Positions 38,014 to 46,862 of a stretch of DNA of 64,000 nucleotides are shown here, one piece after another. Below the pieces are notes generated by a model that saw nothing but the letters and a program-made list of their open reading frames with translations, was not told the DNA's origin and did no database searches. The stretch comes from a virus, in IMG/VR virus record IMGVR_UViG_3300010885_026736, positions 1-64,000 of that record; one strand, written 5' to 3'. Position 1 is the stretch's first letter; each line of letters starts with the position of its first letter. A program made the translations under genes and the position numbers.

Positions 38014-38938
38014 ATTGACGCAGAGTCTTTGCAGAAATAAGTGTTGTATTTCTCAAATCACCTGCAATGTGGAGTAGATGATTATGTGATGCACGTACAG
38101 GATTAATATCAATCCCACCTCTACGAGTATATAGACATGCCACAAATAGTTCTTGTGGTTGAACTAATGAATGTAGTCGTGTATAGATGCACTCACAAAT
38201 TTCTTCATGGAAATGATTTTCTTTACGCATAGAAACGATATACTGCAAGAGAGATTCTTTGGTTGGTAGTTCATCTGCCTTGATGTAGATGTAAACATCA
38301 CCCCAATCAGGTTGATTAGTCACACGACAATTAGAACGTAGTGAAGGTGACCATACACGCAGCATTCCTTTTTCTTGTGAGAGTTTAATGATATCAGGAC
38401 TTTCATTATACGCACTAAAGTCAGTATTTGCTACACGTGTATTAGAATCTAACAATTCAAAGAAATTATGGCTGGGAATAGGAAATTTTGTATAGCTATT
38501 ATAAGCATTTGCAGAGTGTAATACAATTTCAACCTCAGTATTAAGAGCTGCTGATAGATCATGCTCAATGTATTCTCTAGCAAGATACATTGCATCTTGA
38601 AAATCATTATCAATCTTAACCATGTTGTAAGAGTTTAGATACAACTTCAATGATTTTGATTCTACAATAAATTCACTGTCTGCAGGATAAGTGATCTTAG
38701 CAATACAGCTTACAGGATATCCATTTGTAAGTAGAAATGATACTTCATAAGCATGCCATGTGTCAAATCCAACAAAGGGAAGATGCTCTTCTTCAATGTT
38801 GTACTGTACACGATTTAGGCTGCGTGGAATAGGAACTAGAAGTGAAGAATCAATCTTGTCAGGTGTGACATAGGGCTTTACTGCACTACCATCACCTGCT
38901 TTACCTAAGTGCACTCCTGCGATATCTTCAATCTTCAT
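38012..38938 (-). CDS. queF: QueF, preQ0 reductase (bimodular type)
   Basis: 308 residues, the length of the long two-module (E. coli type) enzyme. It has IVESKSLKLYLNS (substrate/NADPH motif, 91-103), LRSNCRVTNQPDWG with nucleophile Cys204 and Asp211, KENHFHEEICE (His244, Glu245) and YTRRGGIDINP (270-280). The enzyme reduces the nitrile of preQ0 to the aminomethyl of preQ1 with NADPH. All catalytic residues are intact. It overlaps the DpdA-like gene by 4 bases, tying preQ1 production to base insertion. Confidence 0.93.
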   Translation of the reverse strand: MKIEDIAGVHLGKAGDGSAVKPYVTPDKIDSSLLVPIPRSLNRVQYNIEEEHLPFVGFDTWHAYEVSFLLTNGYPVSCIAKITYPADSEFIVESKSLKLYLNSYNMVKIDNDFQDAMYLAREYIEHDLSAALNTEVEIVLHSANAYNSYTKFPIPSHNFFELLDSNTRVANTDFSAYNESPDIIKLSQEKGMLRVWSPSLRSNCRVTNQPDWGDVYIYIKADELPTKESLLQYIVSMRKENHFHEEICECIYTRLHSLVQPQELFVACLYTRRGGIDINPVRASHNHLLHIAGDLRNTTLISAKTLRQ

Positions 38939-40326
38939 GAAAAGAAATCCTCTAATGTTGTTAGTTCATTATTACGAATGATACGCTTAGATGCTACATG
39001 TGTCTTACGTTCACGCATCCACCTTGCCATATCGTCACTTGTTTTGACATTAAGCAAAGCATTCAAAGCGAGTTCTTTATCTTTAGGATGCTTTGAATAC
39101 TTTTGATATTCATCAGTGCTAACTTTATCTAGGTTAGTAACGAAGTTGTGAATTTGAAAATACGTATGTGCTGCATTACACAATAGTGTAGAACATATTG
39201 CATCTTCATTATTTGTTTCAAGGACACGATTCTTGATAGTTGAGAACTTCCAGTCACCCATACCATCACCAAAGATATTAGTCATGAATTGTTCTTCAGT
39301 GACGTATTCTTCAAATGTATCCTTAAATGTAGTATACACGTTTCTGAAATGTTTGTCAACCGCATATGTTTTATTAGTGCCAATTGATTTACAAGTTCCG
39401 TTTAACTTAAGTAATCCATATTGGAAAGTTGATGTATGCGAACTAGAGTCATAAGAGATACGATCAAACTCGCTAAGATAACCTGACTTAAGAAGGTATA
39501 GAATAGGACGCATACGTGAAATAGAGCCAACACCAAGAACGTGTAGATGCTTTCTGACGTTTTCATGACAGAACTCACTGATCATCTTTGCTGCACGAAG
39601 CATCTCAATAGACTCTAGTTCACCATTGCCCATGCACGTATCAGCGATTGCCATACCACCAATGTTTTCATAGTCGGAAGGCTCTAGGCGTGACGCAATA
39701 CCACGATAGTAAGCAACCATGTCTTCTGCACAATTACCTTGCACAATAATAATAACTTTTGTCTTAGCACCTGATGACCTAAAGTAAGATGCCTGAGCTT
39801 TTACATTCTCGCCTGTAGCAAAAGCAGAGTCCTCATGCTTATCTGCATGAAAGATCTTGTTACCTACGTTAGAACGTTCATTACGTGTTCTAGTTAAAGA
39901 AACAGATGATAAAGGAATAACATCAAAGCACATAGCATAATCTGAATACGCTTGTGTCTGGTATATCTGCTTCTTGATTTCTTCGGTGATTGATTTACCT
40001 GCGGTAACAATCTGTAGTCCACCAGAGTCTGCATAGACGCTATCCGATCCTAGGTTTTCTAATCTTTTAAATTCTTCAACATGATTTTTCTCAGTGTACG
40101 CATTATAAAGAGTTGAGATTAGTGGCTTAGTATTGTGGCACGTTTCGTCAATACGCTTCTTGAGTGACTTCATCAATGATAGGGTAGCTCTCTTATAAAG
40201 AGGATACCAAGGTGCTTCATGATCGGCGGTGAATACACCCATCATGCCCACAGCACTAACTACATAATCTAACTTTTTAATATTATCGGCCACCTGTAAA
40301 CTTTTCCTGTAATGCAATGTTGTCAA
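38935..40326 (-). CDS. dpdA: DpdA/TGT-like DNA transglycosylase
   Basis: 463 residues with the tRNA-guanine transglycosylase barrel. SVYADSGGLQIV has the catalytic Asp100 of the DSGGxQ motif, MCFDVIPLS has Asp135, LHVLGVGSISRM is the glycine turn, and FDRISYDSSSHTS has Asp293 where TGT has its nucleophile. The TGT zinc motif CxCxxC is missing and there is no PUA domain. This pattern is that of phage/bacterial DpdA, which swaps guanine in DNA for a 7-deazaguanine. Neighbouring queF predicts preQ1 as substrate. Confidence 0.85.
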   Translation of the reverse strand: MTTLHYRKSLQVADNIKKLDYVVSAVGMMGVFTADHEAPWYPLYKRATLSLMKSLKKRIDETCHNTKPLISTLYNAYTEKNHVEEFKRLENLGSDSVYADSGGLQIVTAGKSITEEIKKQIYQTQAYSDYAMCFDVIPLSSVSLTRTRNERSNVGNKIFHADKHEDSAFATGENVKAQASYFRSSGAKTKVIIIVQGNCAEDMVAYYRGIASRLEPSDYENIGGMAIADTCMGNGELESIEMLRAAKMISEFCHENVRKHLHVLGVGSISRMRPILYLLKSGYLSEFDRISYDSSSHTSTFQYGLLKLNGTCKSIGTNKTYAVDKHFRNVYTTFKDTFEEYVTEEQFMTNIFGDGMGDWKFSTIKNRVLETNNEDAICSTLLCNAAHTYFQIHNFVTNLDKVSTDEYQKYSKHPKDKELALNALLNVKTSDDMARWMRERKTHVASKRIIRNNELTTLEDFFS

Positions 40327-40972
40327 AAAATTCTTTCTTTACATCTGCATCATGAAACTGACCATGTAGAACAGTTGTTTGTGTTAGAGAAGATCTTGCC
40401 ATGATCCCACGGTTCTCACAGCATCCATGTGTTGCTGCAATATAAACACCTACATCAGATGTATTTGTTGCAGCCATGATTTCCTGTGAGATCTCATTAC
40501 AAAGTTGTTCTTGTAGAGTTCCACGACGAGCACACCACTGTGCCAGACGTGTATACTTAGACAACCCAATAACTGTGTCTCCAGGAATGACTCCAATGTA
40601 GCAAACACCCTTTACAGGTTGATGGTGATGGGAGCAGATTGAATTGATCTCTGAGCGAACAACTAACATGCCATCATATGCATCTTCACCTGTATTTGGA
40701 AAAGCTGTAATATCAGGTCTATGATCATACCTGCCAGACATAATTTCATTGACGTACATCTTAGCAAGACGCTTTGCTGTCTCTTGTGAGTTAGGGTCTT
40801 CTGTAGTGTCAATTACTAAACTACGAAGAGCTAGCTCAAACATGATAGTTGCTTCTTTGATTAACTTTTCACGTTCTTCATCAGTGATATATTCAGAAAT
40901 ATTATCACAAGCCCAATAACGAATGTTTGCTTCGTTAAGTCTATTACGAATAATTTCAGAAGTCAATTGCAT
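40283..40972 (-). CDS. folE: GTP cyclohydrolase I
   Basis: 229 residues from ATG 40972, which overlaps the queE stop (TAATG). Zinc ligands are Cys113 and His116 in SICSHHHQPVKG and Cys184 in THGCCENRGI. VIPGDTVIGLSKYTRLAQWCARR is the conserved GTP-binding stretch. It converts GTP to dihydroneopterin triphosphate, the first step of the 7-deazaguanine route. Its end overlaps the transglycosylase start by 44 bases. Confidence 0.92.
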   Translation of the reverse strand: MQLTSEIIRNRLNEANIRYWACDNISEYITDEEREKLIKEATIMFELALRSLVIDTTEDPNSQETAKRLAKMYVNEIMSGRYDHRPDITAFPNTGEDAYDGMLVVRSEINSICSHHHQPVKGVCYIGVIPGDTVIGLSKYTRLAQWCARRGTLQEQLCNEISQEIMAATNTSDVGVYIAATHGCCENRGIMARSSLTQTTVLHGQFHDADVKKEFFDNIALQEKFTGGR

Positions 40973-41838
40973 TAGGTACCCCAAGCGTTTTTGTAAAGTG
41001 GAACTTGAATACGAGGACTAAATCTAAACCCGTTATCCCTGCAATAGTCAGCAACGTTACGTTCATTCTTCTCATAAGAAGATGCTGTGCCGCCAACAGG
41101 CATTAGATATACAGGAACATTTACATTAGCTGTTGAATACGCAGAAACTGCATAGTTAACATCTTTAATGTCTTCTTCAGTTGATACAACAAACTTTAGG
41201 TAAACGTTACTATTAGGAATTTCAGTATATTGCTTAACAACATTTGGACAAATAGCCTTTACCCAATCTTCACCTGATGAAGGCAACTTTGCTGATACTG
41301 AGAATGTAATTCTGATATCACTAGAAATGCCTGCTAAGAAATTTTGTAGATCAGAAGTTAATAGTTGTGTACCATTTGTTTCAAATGTAATATCTGTTAG
41401 ATGCATATGACGAGAAGAAATTTCTTTGATGAGAGCAGGATATGCTCTTTGCCAACCTAGTAGTGGTTCACCGCCTGTGATGATTAGATGCTTATCAGGA
41501 CCAAACTTTCCATCAGGAAGCATCTCCTGCATCTTGTCAACGATTTCAGAAATTTCCATGAAGGGAGAAAGATCTTTGAACCGTGGATCCCATGATGCAT
41601 AGGAGTCACATCCTGTATGAACAAGAGGTAGTTCTTGATATGACTTGTATGGATGAAACTCATGAAGTTGTGCTACGGTATCACGTTCACCTGATGCCTG
41701 ACCACGCTTCATACCAAATCCTGAGCATGTAAAATTACAGCCAAAAGTTCTTAGAAATACAGAAGGTACACCGACAAACATACCTTCACCTTGTAAGCTG
41801 TAAAACAGCTCTGATACTTTAATCTTCACGATGCCCAA
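40972..41838 (-). CDS. queE: QueE, 7-carboxy-7-deazaguanine synthase (radical SAM)
   Basis: 288 residues. LFYSLQGEGMFVGVPSVFLR is the QueE N-terminal signature, LIITGGEPLL the radical-SAM GGE motif, and FETNGTQ the substrate strand. Candidate iron-sulfur ligands are Cys34 and Cys38 (GCNFTCSGFGM) and Cys77 (HTGCDSYASWD), i.e. C-x3-C-x38-C rather than the usual CxxxCxxC. It rearranges carboxy-tetrahydropterin to CDG. Overlaps queD by 20 bases. Confidence 0.9.
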   Translation of the reverse strand: MGIVKIKVSELFYSLQGEGMFVGVPSVFLRTFGCNFTCSGFGMKRGQASGERDTVAQLHEFHPYKSYQELPLVHTGCDSYASWDPRFKDLSPFMEISEIVDKMQEMLPDGKFGPDKHLIITGGEPLLGWQRAYPALIKEISSRHMHLTDITFETNGTQLLTSDLQNFLAGISSDIRITFSVSAKLPSSGEDWVKAICPNVVKQYTEIPNSNVYLKFVVSTEEDIKDVNYAVSAYSTANVNVPVYLMPVGGTASSYEKNERNVADYCRDNGFRFSPRIQVPLYKNAWGT

Positions 41839-42277
41839 CCCTCATAGCCATATTGTTATCTGTTTCACGTACTTCTACTTTGCAGCACCACACTCGGTCG
41901 GACCAGCCGTAGTCCTTAAGAAAGCAATCATTCACATAAGTATATAGAAAATCCGCTAGACCTTCACACCCTGTTTTTTCTACCAGAGTAATTTTTGCTA
42001 GACCCATGTCTCCTAATAGCAACAGGTCTTCCTTGTGCGGATCATCTTCTGCAACTAGTAGTGTATGATCAAACCATTCTTCTAGAAGGCTCTTTAGTGG
42101 CTTTAGACCACCGAAGTCAACCACCCAGTTACGAGCATCAAGTGTATCAGACTCAAACTCAAAGTGAAATGATAGAGCATACCCATGGATTAGATTGCAG
42201 TGACTGTCTGCTCGCCATTGACGATATGCAACAGGACCAATCTGCTTATAAGTTTTAGTTGAAATATATTTTGCCAT
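41819..42277 (-). CDS. queD: QueD-like 6-carboxytetrahydropterin synthase
   Basis: 152 residues from ATG 42277, with a GGGAG SD. Catalytic Cys27 (SHCNLIHGY) and the Asp70-His71 pair (EEWFDHTLLV) line up with the family, as does KVEVRET at the C-terminus. The zinc site is altered: FxxAH appears as PVAYRQ and HGH as HGY, leaving His31 and perhaps His26. It would make the second intermediate from the folE product. Family assignment is firm; metal binding is uncertain. Confidence 0.8.
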   Translation of the reverse strand: MAKYISTKTYKQIGPVAYRQWRADSHCNLIHGYALSFHFEFESDTLDARNWVVDFGGLKPLKSLLEEWFDHTLLVAEDDPHKEDLLLLGDMGLAKITLVEKTGCEGLADFLYTYVNDCFLKDYGWSDRVWCCKVEVRETDNNMAMRVGHRED

Positions 42278-42279
42278 AA

Positions 42280-42738
42280 CTACTCCCAAGGAAATTGTAC
42301 CCAACGCTTATCTTCATTACGATCAATAGTAACGCCGAAGTAATTAGCTTTTACAGGTTGAGATACATTATAAATTAAACATGCAGTCCTAATGTTGTCA
42401 GTATAAGGTAAAAAAGATAATTTGTCAAGTAGAATCTGCATAGTTTTACCAGAGTCTATAATATCATCTACGATAAGAACATTGCAACCTGCTTTTACAA
42501 TAGTTTCAAGCTTTGCAAAATTATTATCAATATCAACTATATTACCATCTCGAGTAGAGATATGAAGCATCAATGTAGGAACTTTCAATGCATGTGATAG
42601 GTATACTGCAGGAACACATCCACCTCTAACAAGTCCTACAATAATATCAGGAATCCATGTGTCTTCTTTCAGATCAATAGCAATCCTAAGAATGTCTGCT
42701 AAAAATTCTGAATGTTCATAATGTCTTAATTCACTCAT
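42280..42738 (-). CDS. Type I phosphoribosyltransferase
   Basis: 152 residues. CNVLIVDDIIDSGKTMQ is the PRPP-binding motif, VGLVRGGCVPAVYLSHAL the N-terminal loop and KRWVQFPWE the C-terminal base-recognition strand. This matches hypoxanthine/guanine/xanthine PRTases of the Xpt/Gpt kind. It could salvage guanine displaced from DNA by the transglycosylase. ATGA overlap with the deformylase gene. Confidence 0.82.
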   Translation of the reverse strand: MSELRHYEHSEFLADILRIAIDLKEDTWIPDIIVGLVRGGCVPAVYLSHALKVPTLMLHISTRDGNIVDIDNNFAKLETIVKAGCNVLIVDDIIDSGKTMQILLDKLSFLPYTDNIRTACLIYNVSQPVKANYFGVTIDRNEDKRWVQFPWE

Positions 42739-43247
42739 GTTGAGGTTCTCTTTAAGAGGCGGTTATGCGCCTTAAGCATTCGCATTGCTTTTTCTTTATG
42801 AATAGGATTAGCTAAATCTAGATGACATAGACCATTAAGGTGATCTAGTTCATGTTGAAAACAACGAGCAGTTAATCCATCAAACTTCATTGTTTCAGTT
42901 ACGCCATTAGGCATAGTGAAACGAACCTTGATGACACGTGGTCGCTTAATCTTTACAACAACACCTGGATAACTTAAACATCCTTCTTGCATTAGAACTT
43001 GTTCTTGAGAAAAGTCAACAATACGTGGATTGAAGCAGGCATACACCTGTTCACCTGTAAGCACAAAAACACGATAAGGAAGCCCAACTTGATTTGCTGC
43101 AAGGCCAAGGCCATGATTTGCAATCATAGTTTCAGTCAAATCTTTTGATAGTTGAATAGGATCAATTGGTGGAGTCAAAAAATCAAAAGGTTGAGCAACT
43201 TGTTTTAGTGCAGGATGCTTGTCATCAACTAGATCTAGAATTGCCAT
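42735..43247 (-). CDS. def: Peptide deformylase
   Basis: 170 residues with all three motifs: GLGLAANQVG (46-55), EGCLSYPG (88-95) and HELDHLNG (132-139). Zinc is bound by Cys90, His132 and His136, with Glu133 as catalyst. It removes the formyl group from nascent proteins. Phage deformylases are frequent in marine phages and may support high protein output. Full length, and coupled to the upstream MazG gene by one shared base. Confidence 0.95.
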   Translation of the reverse strand: MAILDLVDDKHPALKQVAQPFDFLTPPIDPIQLSKDLTETMIANHGLGLAANQVGLPYRVFVLTGEQVYACFNPRIVDFSQEQVLMQEGCLSYPGVVVKIKRPRVIKVRFTMPNGVTETMKFDGLTARCFQHELDHLNGLCHLDLANPIHKEKAMRMLKAHNRLLKRTST

Positions 43248-43615
43248 TAGAAACTCTTTCCACCTTCTTTTTCTCTATTACTTAGCTGATGGTCAGCACG
43301 GGTACGATTGTAGTCATGCTTCTCAGCAATGGCACCTGCAATATCATAACCCTCACGTTCTGCTAAATCAAGGATACGAATGATGCAATCAGCTAGCTCA
43401 ACCTCAGCCATCTTTCGATGGGTTAGATGATCATCCATCATGTTCTTACGAGCACCCTCTAGTGCTTCTGAAAGCTCAGAATGGCAAAGTGCAATCATGG
43501 TACCAAACTCACGAGGCTTATTATGCCAGCCCATATCCTTGGCTTGTTCATGCAGCTTTGATTGAATGTCTCTAAAACAAGTAATTTCAAGATGATCTAG
43601 TGAATATTCAGACAT
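43247..43615 (-). CDS. mazG: MazG-like nucleotide pyrophosphohydrolase
   Basis: 122 residues from ATG 43615 with AAAGGA upstream. CHSELSEALEGARK and KMAEVELADCIIRILDLAE form the ExxE...ExxD metal site of MazG/all-alpha NTP pyrophosphatases. It may hydrolyse ppGpp-related or non-canonical nucleotides; cyanophage MazG hydrolyses dGTP and dCTP. First gene of the long operon running to RegA. Confidence 0.85.
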   Translation of the reverse strand: MSEYSLDHLEITCFRDIQSKLHEQAKDMGWHNKPREFGTMIALCHSELSEALEGARKNMMDDHLTHRKMAEVELADCIIRILDLAEREGYDIAGAIAEKHDYNRTRADHQLSNREKEGGKSF

Positions 43616-43646
43616 AGTGTTCCTTTCATAAATAGAATATATCTTC

Positions 43647-43675
43647 ATTATAAGCGATGTGCAATTAAAAATCAA
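43647..43675 (-). promoter_or_regulatory. Sigma70-type promoter TTGATT-17-TATAAT
   Basis: TTGATT, 17 bases, TATAAT on the minus strand, upstream of mazG. It is the only clear promoter before the deformylase/que/clamp run. Confidence 0.7.
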
Positions 43676-43695
43676 CTGCTATTTTGGAGATTGTT

Positions 43696-44079
43696 ATGGC
43701 AGATAATAAGCCACCTTTAACCCTATCACAGAAGTTAGCAGATGGTGTAGCCTATGCTGTAGGTTCTTGGCGCTTTGTTATCATTCAATCAATGCTACTT
43801 ATTGCTTGGATTGTAGCAAACATTTGTTTACCTAAAGCACTTAGATGGGATCCTTATCCCTTCATCCTTCTCAATCTATTCTTAAGTTTTCAAGCTGCTT
43901 ATACGGCACCTATAATCATGATGAGTAGTAACCGCAGAGAAGAAATTGACAGAAGAAGAAGTATTGCAATTTATAATCTTGAAACAGAGGATCATATCAT
44001 ACTTGCAAAGATGTTAGATCATATTGATAAGCATTTTGATAACCTTCATACACGTATCAATAATCTAGAAAAACTTTAA
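43696..44079 (+). CDS. DUF1003 membrane protein
   Basis: 127 residues from ATG 43696, with GGAG upstream. SQKLADGVAYAVGSWRFVIIQ, two membrane helices (about 28-48 and 58-80) and PIIMMSSNRREEIDRRR are the DUF1003 pattern. The C-terminus is a coiled coil. It is a solitary plus-strand gene divergent from mazG and convergent with gp46, which it overlaps by 4 bases. DUF1003 function is unknown. Confidence 0.85.
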   Translation: MADNKPPLTLSQKLADGVAYAVGSWRFVIIQSMLLIAWIVANICLPKALRWDPYPFILLNLFLSFQAAYTAPIIMMSSNRREEIDRRRSIAIYNLETEDHIILAKMLDHIDKHFDNLHTRINNLEKL

Positions 44080-45794
44080 GAGTCTGATCTAACACTAAAG
44101 TTCTTTTGTTTTTCAAACTTAATGATATTTGTAAACTTATCAATCAACTGGTCGCCCTTATGAGAGATGATGAATACATTTGTATCTGTTGTCAAGCTAC
44201 TTAGGATCTTAAAGAACTCTTCTGTTCCTGATGAGTCTAGAGAACTATCAAATACTTCATCCATGATTAGAAGATTGGTGCTGGCACTGTTACGTAACTT
44301 TGCAACGGCTCTCCACGTAAACAACAACGCAAGATCTATACGCATCTTCTCACCTTCACTGAATGAAGCATAAGAAAACTCATCTCTGAACCGTGACTTG
44401 ATCTTCTCATTGAAGTTTTCGTCAAGTTCAAATTGAACAAAGAAATCCATTGCAGCAAGATACTTGTTAATTAGCTTGTTCATGATAGGAACATACTGCT
44501 TGATGATCTTTGTCTTGATGCCGCCATCCTTAAGAAGAATTGCAGCTGTTCCAAGCAAGGTTCTATTGTTGATAATAGATTCTTTCAACAACAAAAGAGA
44601 TTCTAATTCAATATTTGCTTTATTCAAATCTTGATTATCAGTATCTAGCTTCTTCTGTTGTGTCCTTAGACCTTCAATTTCTTTTTTAATATTAGTAATA
44701 TACTTATCAATATTTCTAATATCTAACTCGTATACCGAGAGTTCTTGACTATGTAAATGATTGCTATCTCTGAGGTCAGATATCTCCACAACAGCCTTAT
44801 ACAGGTCTGTAATCTTTTCATTGATTTCCGCCAAGGCATTTTCTGTTTCTACTTTCTTTTCTCTATTTTGATCTTGAATGTCTGAATGAAAGTTGTGATC
44901 TATGCCTTGCTTGCACATAGGGCAGCTAGTATTGTCATCATAAAATTTGATTTCGGCTTCAATCTTATTTAACTTTGCTTCAATTTGCTTACTTAGCTTT
45001 AACATTGCATCATGTTTTTGTGACTTGGGTAGTAGCTCATCAATAAGACCTAAGTTATGACGAAGTACACCCTGAACCTTATCGTATTCAAGAGTCTTTT
45101 GAAGCATCAAATCATCTTGTTCTTCAATAATTTTTTCTTTAAGATTGATGATATCTTCTGTGTTTTGTCTTAATTGTTCTAGATGATTCTTTCCAAGCTC
45201 GATTCTTTGTTCACATAGTGCAATATTACTAGCATTATCAGAAAGAGATTCTTTATTTTCTAAAATACGATTCTTAAGAATTGTATTCATTGTAGAGAAG
45301 ATTTGAATATCTAGTAGGTCCTCAATAAATTCTCTACGCATTTGAGCAGGCAGTTGCATGAACGGAATAAATGTTGATGCACCTAAAGTTATAATCTGTG
45401 AGAAAGACTTGTGTGTCAAACGCAAGATGTTCTTTTCTAGAATCTCTTGATAGTCTCTTACTGCTGCATCTTGATTAAGCAACTGCCCGTCTACAACAAT
45501 TTCAAATACAGTAGGCTTAAGCCCTCTACGAACTAGATATTCTTTATTTCCAATACTAAACTCAATCTCCACCACACAGTTCTTGTTGTTGATTGAGTTG
45601 ATTAGTTGTGGCTTATTGATTTTACGAAAAGGTTTACCATACAAAGCAAAGGAAATAGCTTCAATGAAGGTTGACTTACCTGCACCATTCTCTCCAATTA
45701 TAAGAGTTGCTTGGGCTTCATCTAGTTTTACTTCAGTGAATGTATTACCTGTACTAAGTAGATTTTTCCATCTAACTACTTTAAAAATAATCAA
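44076..45794 (-). CDS. 46: Recombination endonuclease subunit gp46 (SbcC/Rad50-like)
   Basis: 572 residues. Walker A IIGENGAGKSTF (32-43), a coiled coil interrupted by the zinc hook CPMCKQG, signature SYASFSEGEKMRIDLALLF and Walker B LLIMDEVFDSSLD. With gp47 it resects DNA ends and degrades host DNA in T4. Close to T4 gp46 in size (560). Only 3 bases from gp47. Confidence 0.95.
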   Translation of the reverse strand: MIIFKVVRWKNLLSTGNTFTEVKLDEAQATLIIGENGAGKSTFIEAISFALYGKPFRKINKPQLINSINNKNCVVEIEFSIGNKEYLVRRGLKPTVFEIVVDGQLLNQDAAVRDYQEILEKNILRLTHKSFSQIITLGASTFIPFMQLPAQMRREFIEDLLDIQIFSTMNTILKNRILENKESLSDNASNIALCEQRIELGKNHLEQLRQNTEDIINLKEKIIEEQDDLMLQKTLEYDKVQGVLRHNLGLIDELLPKSQKHDAMLKLSKQIEAKLNKIEAEIKFYDDNTSCPMCKQGIDHNFHSDIQDQNREKKVETENALAEINEKITDLYKAVVEISDLRDSNHLHSQELSVYELDIRNIDKYITNIKKEIEGLRTQQKKLDTDNQDLNKANIELESLLLLKESIINNRTLLGTAAILLKDGGIKTKIIKQYVPIMNKLINKYLAAMDFFVQFELDENFNEKIKSRFRDEFSYASFSEGEKMRIDLALLFTWRAVAKLRNSASTNLLIMDEVFDSSLDSSGTEEFFKILSSLTTDTNVFIISHKGDQLIDKFTNIIKFEKQKNFSVRSDS

Positions 45795-45797
45795 GGT

Positions 45798-46862
45798 TTA
45801 CTCCACATGCATCGCTTCTTCATAGAGTGATCTTAACAGTCCATCAAGTGCGGGTTTATCAGTTTCTAGTTCTAGATTCTCAACATACTTTTTTAGAATT
45901 GTAATTGTATCTTCAGCTTCATCAACAAGGTCTTCATCTGTTTCAATATTCAAGTTCAAATTATCATCTACTACTTGAATGTTCACAGCTTCTGCCTTTT
46001 CTAAAGCTTCAATATACAGATCAAACCAATAAGGATTTGATTTATTCTTAACAACAACTTTTACATAAGTACCTTTGTACTGTTCAAAATTGTGATGAAG
46101 TAACTCTTTCAAAGTTGTTTTAGAATCATCATAAAAGATCTTGTAGAATATTCTATATGGGTTCTCAATAAATGTCAACTCTCTAGTTGCAAGATCTAAG
46201 ATATGGAATCCCTTAGGGTCATTATAGTCTGACCAGGTCATCTCATACGGAACACCTAGGTACGTGACATTACCTTTAGTTGATCTGTGATGATAATGAC
46301 CTGTCAGAACCATATCAAACTTATTGAATAGTGCAGAATCCATACCATCATTATGCACAGCACCCTTATACATTTCAAACCCGCTAAGTTCTAAATGACC
46401 TAATAAAACTTGTGACTTAGAGGATTTCATGTATTCAAATGTTTCTACAATATTATCATCACAGATCCAAGGTAGCATTCCGACACTATACTTGTGTGTG
46501 AACTTATAGTCACGTGGTTGATCAATCACTTCAATGTTTTTATATTCATTAAGAAGAAGTTGTAATGAATTGACCTTTAAAGTATTCTTGTAAAAGATAT
46601 CATGATTGCCTGGAAACACAATCATGGTAAGATCAAGAGCCTTCAAACGATCAAAAAAATACTCACGACACAAGTATAGTGTGTTGAAGTTGATGTATTT
46701 TCTACGATCAAACAAGTCACCTACTTGAACGAATGTCTTAATATCATTCTCAATTAGATATGGAAAGAATATCTCTTCATAAAACTTCTTAAAGTATGCA
46801 TGAAAGACCAAGCTATCATTACGAGCACCAAAATGAGTATCACCTAGAATGGCAACTTTCAT
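45798..46862 (-). CDS. 47: Recombination nuclease subunit gp47 (SbcD/Mre11-like)
   Basis: 354 residues with phosphoesterase motifs I LGDTHFG, II QVGDLFDRR, III FPGNHDIF, IV LGHLELSG and V TGHYHHRST. All metal ligands are present. It is the nuclease partner of gp46; T4 gp47 has 339 residues. Start ATG 46862 overlaps the upstream gene stop. Confidence 0.95.
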   Translation of the reverse strand: MKVAILGDTHFGARNDSLVFHAYFKKFYEEIFFPYLIENDIKTFVQVGDLFDRRKYINFNTLYLCREYFFDRLKALDLTMIVFPGNHDIFYKNTLKVNSLQLLLNEYKNIEVIDQPRDYKFTHKYSVGMLPWICDDNIVETFEYMKSSKSQVLLGHLELSGFEMYKGAVHNDGMDSALFNKFDMVLTGHYHHRSTKGNVTYLGVPYEMTWSDYNDPKGFHILDLATRELTFIENPYRIFYKIFYDDSKTTLKELLHHNFEQYKGTYVKVVVKNKSNPYWFDLYIEALEKAEAVNIQVVDDNLNLNIETDEDLVDEAEDTITILKKYVENLELETDKPALDGLLRSLYEEAMHVE

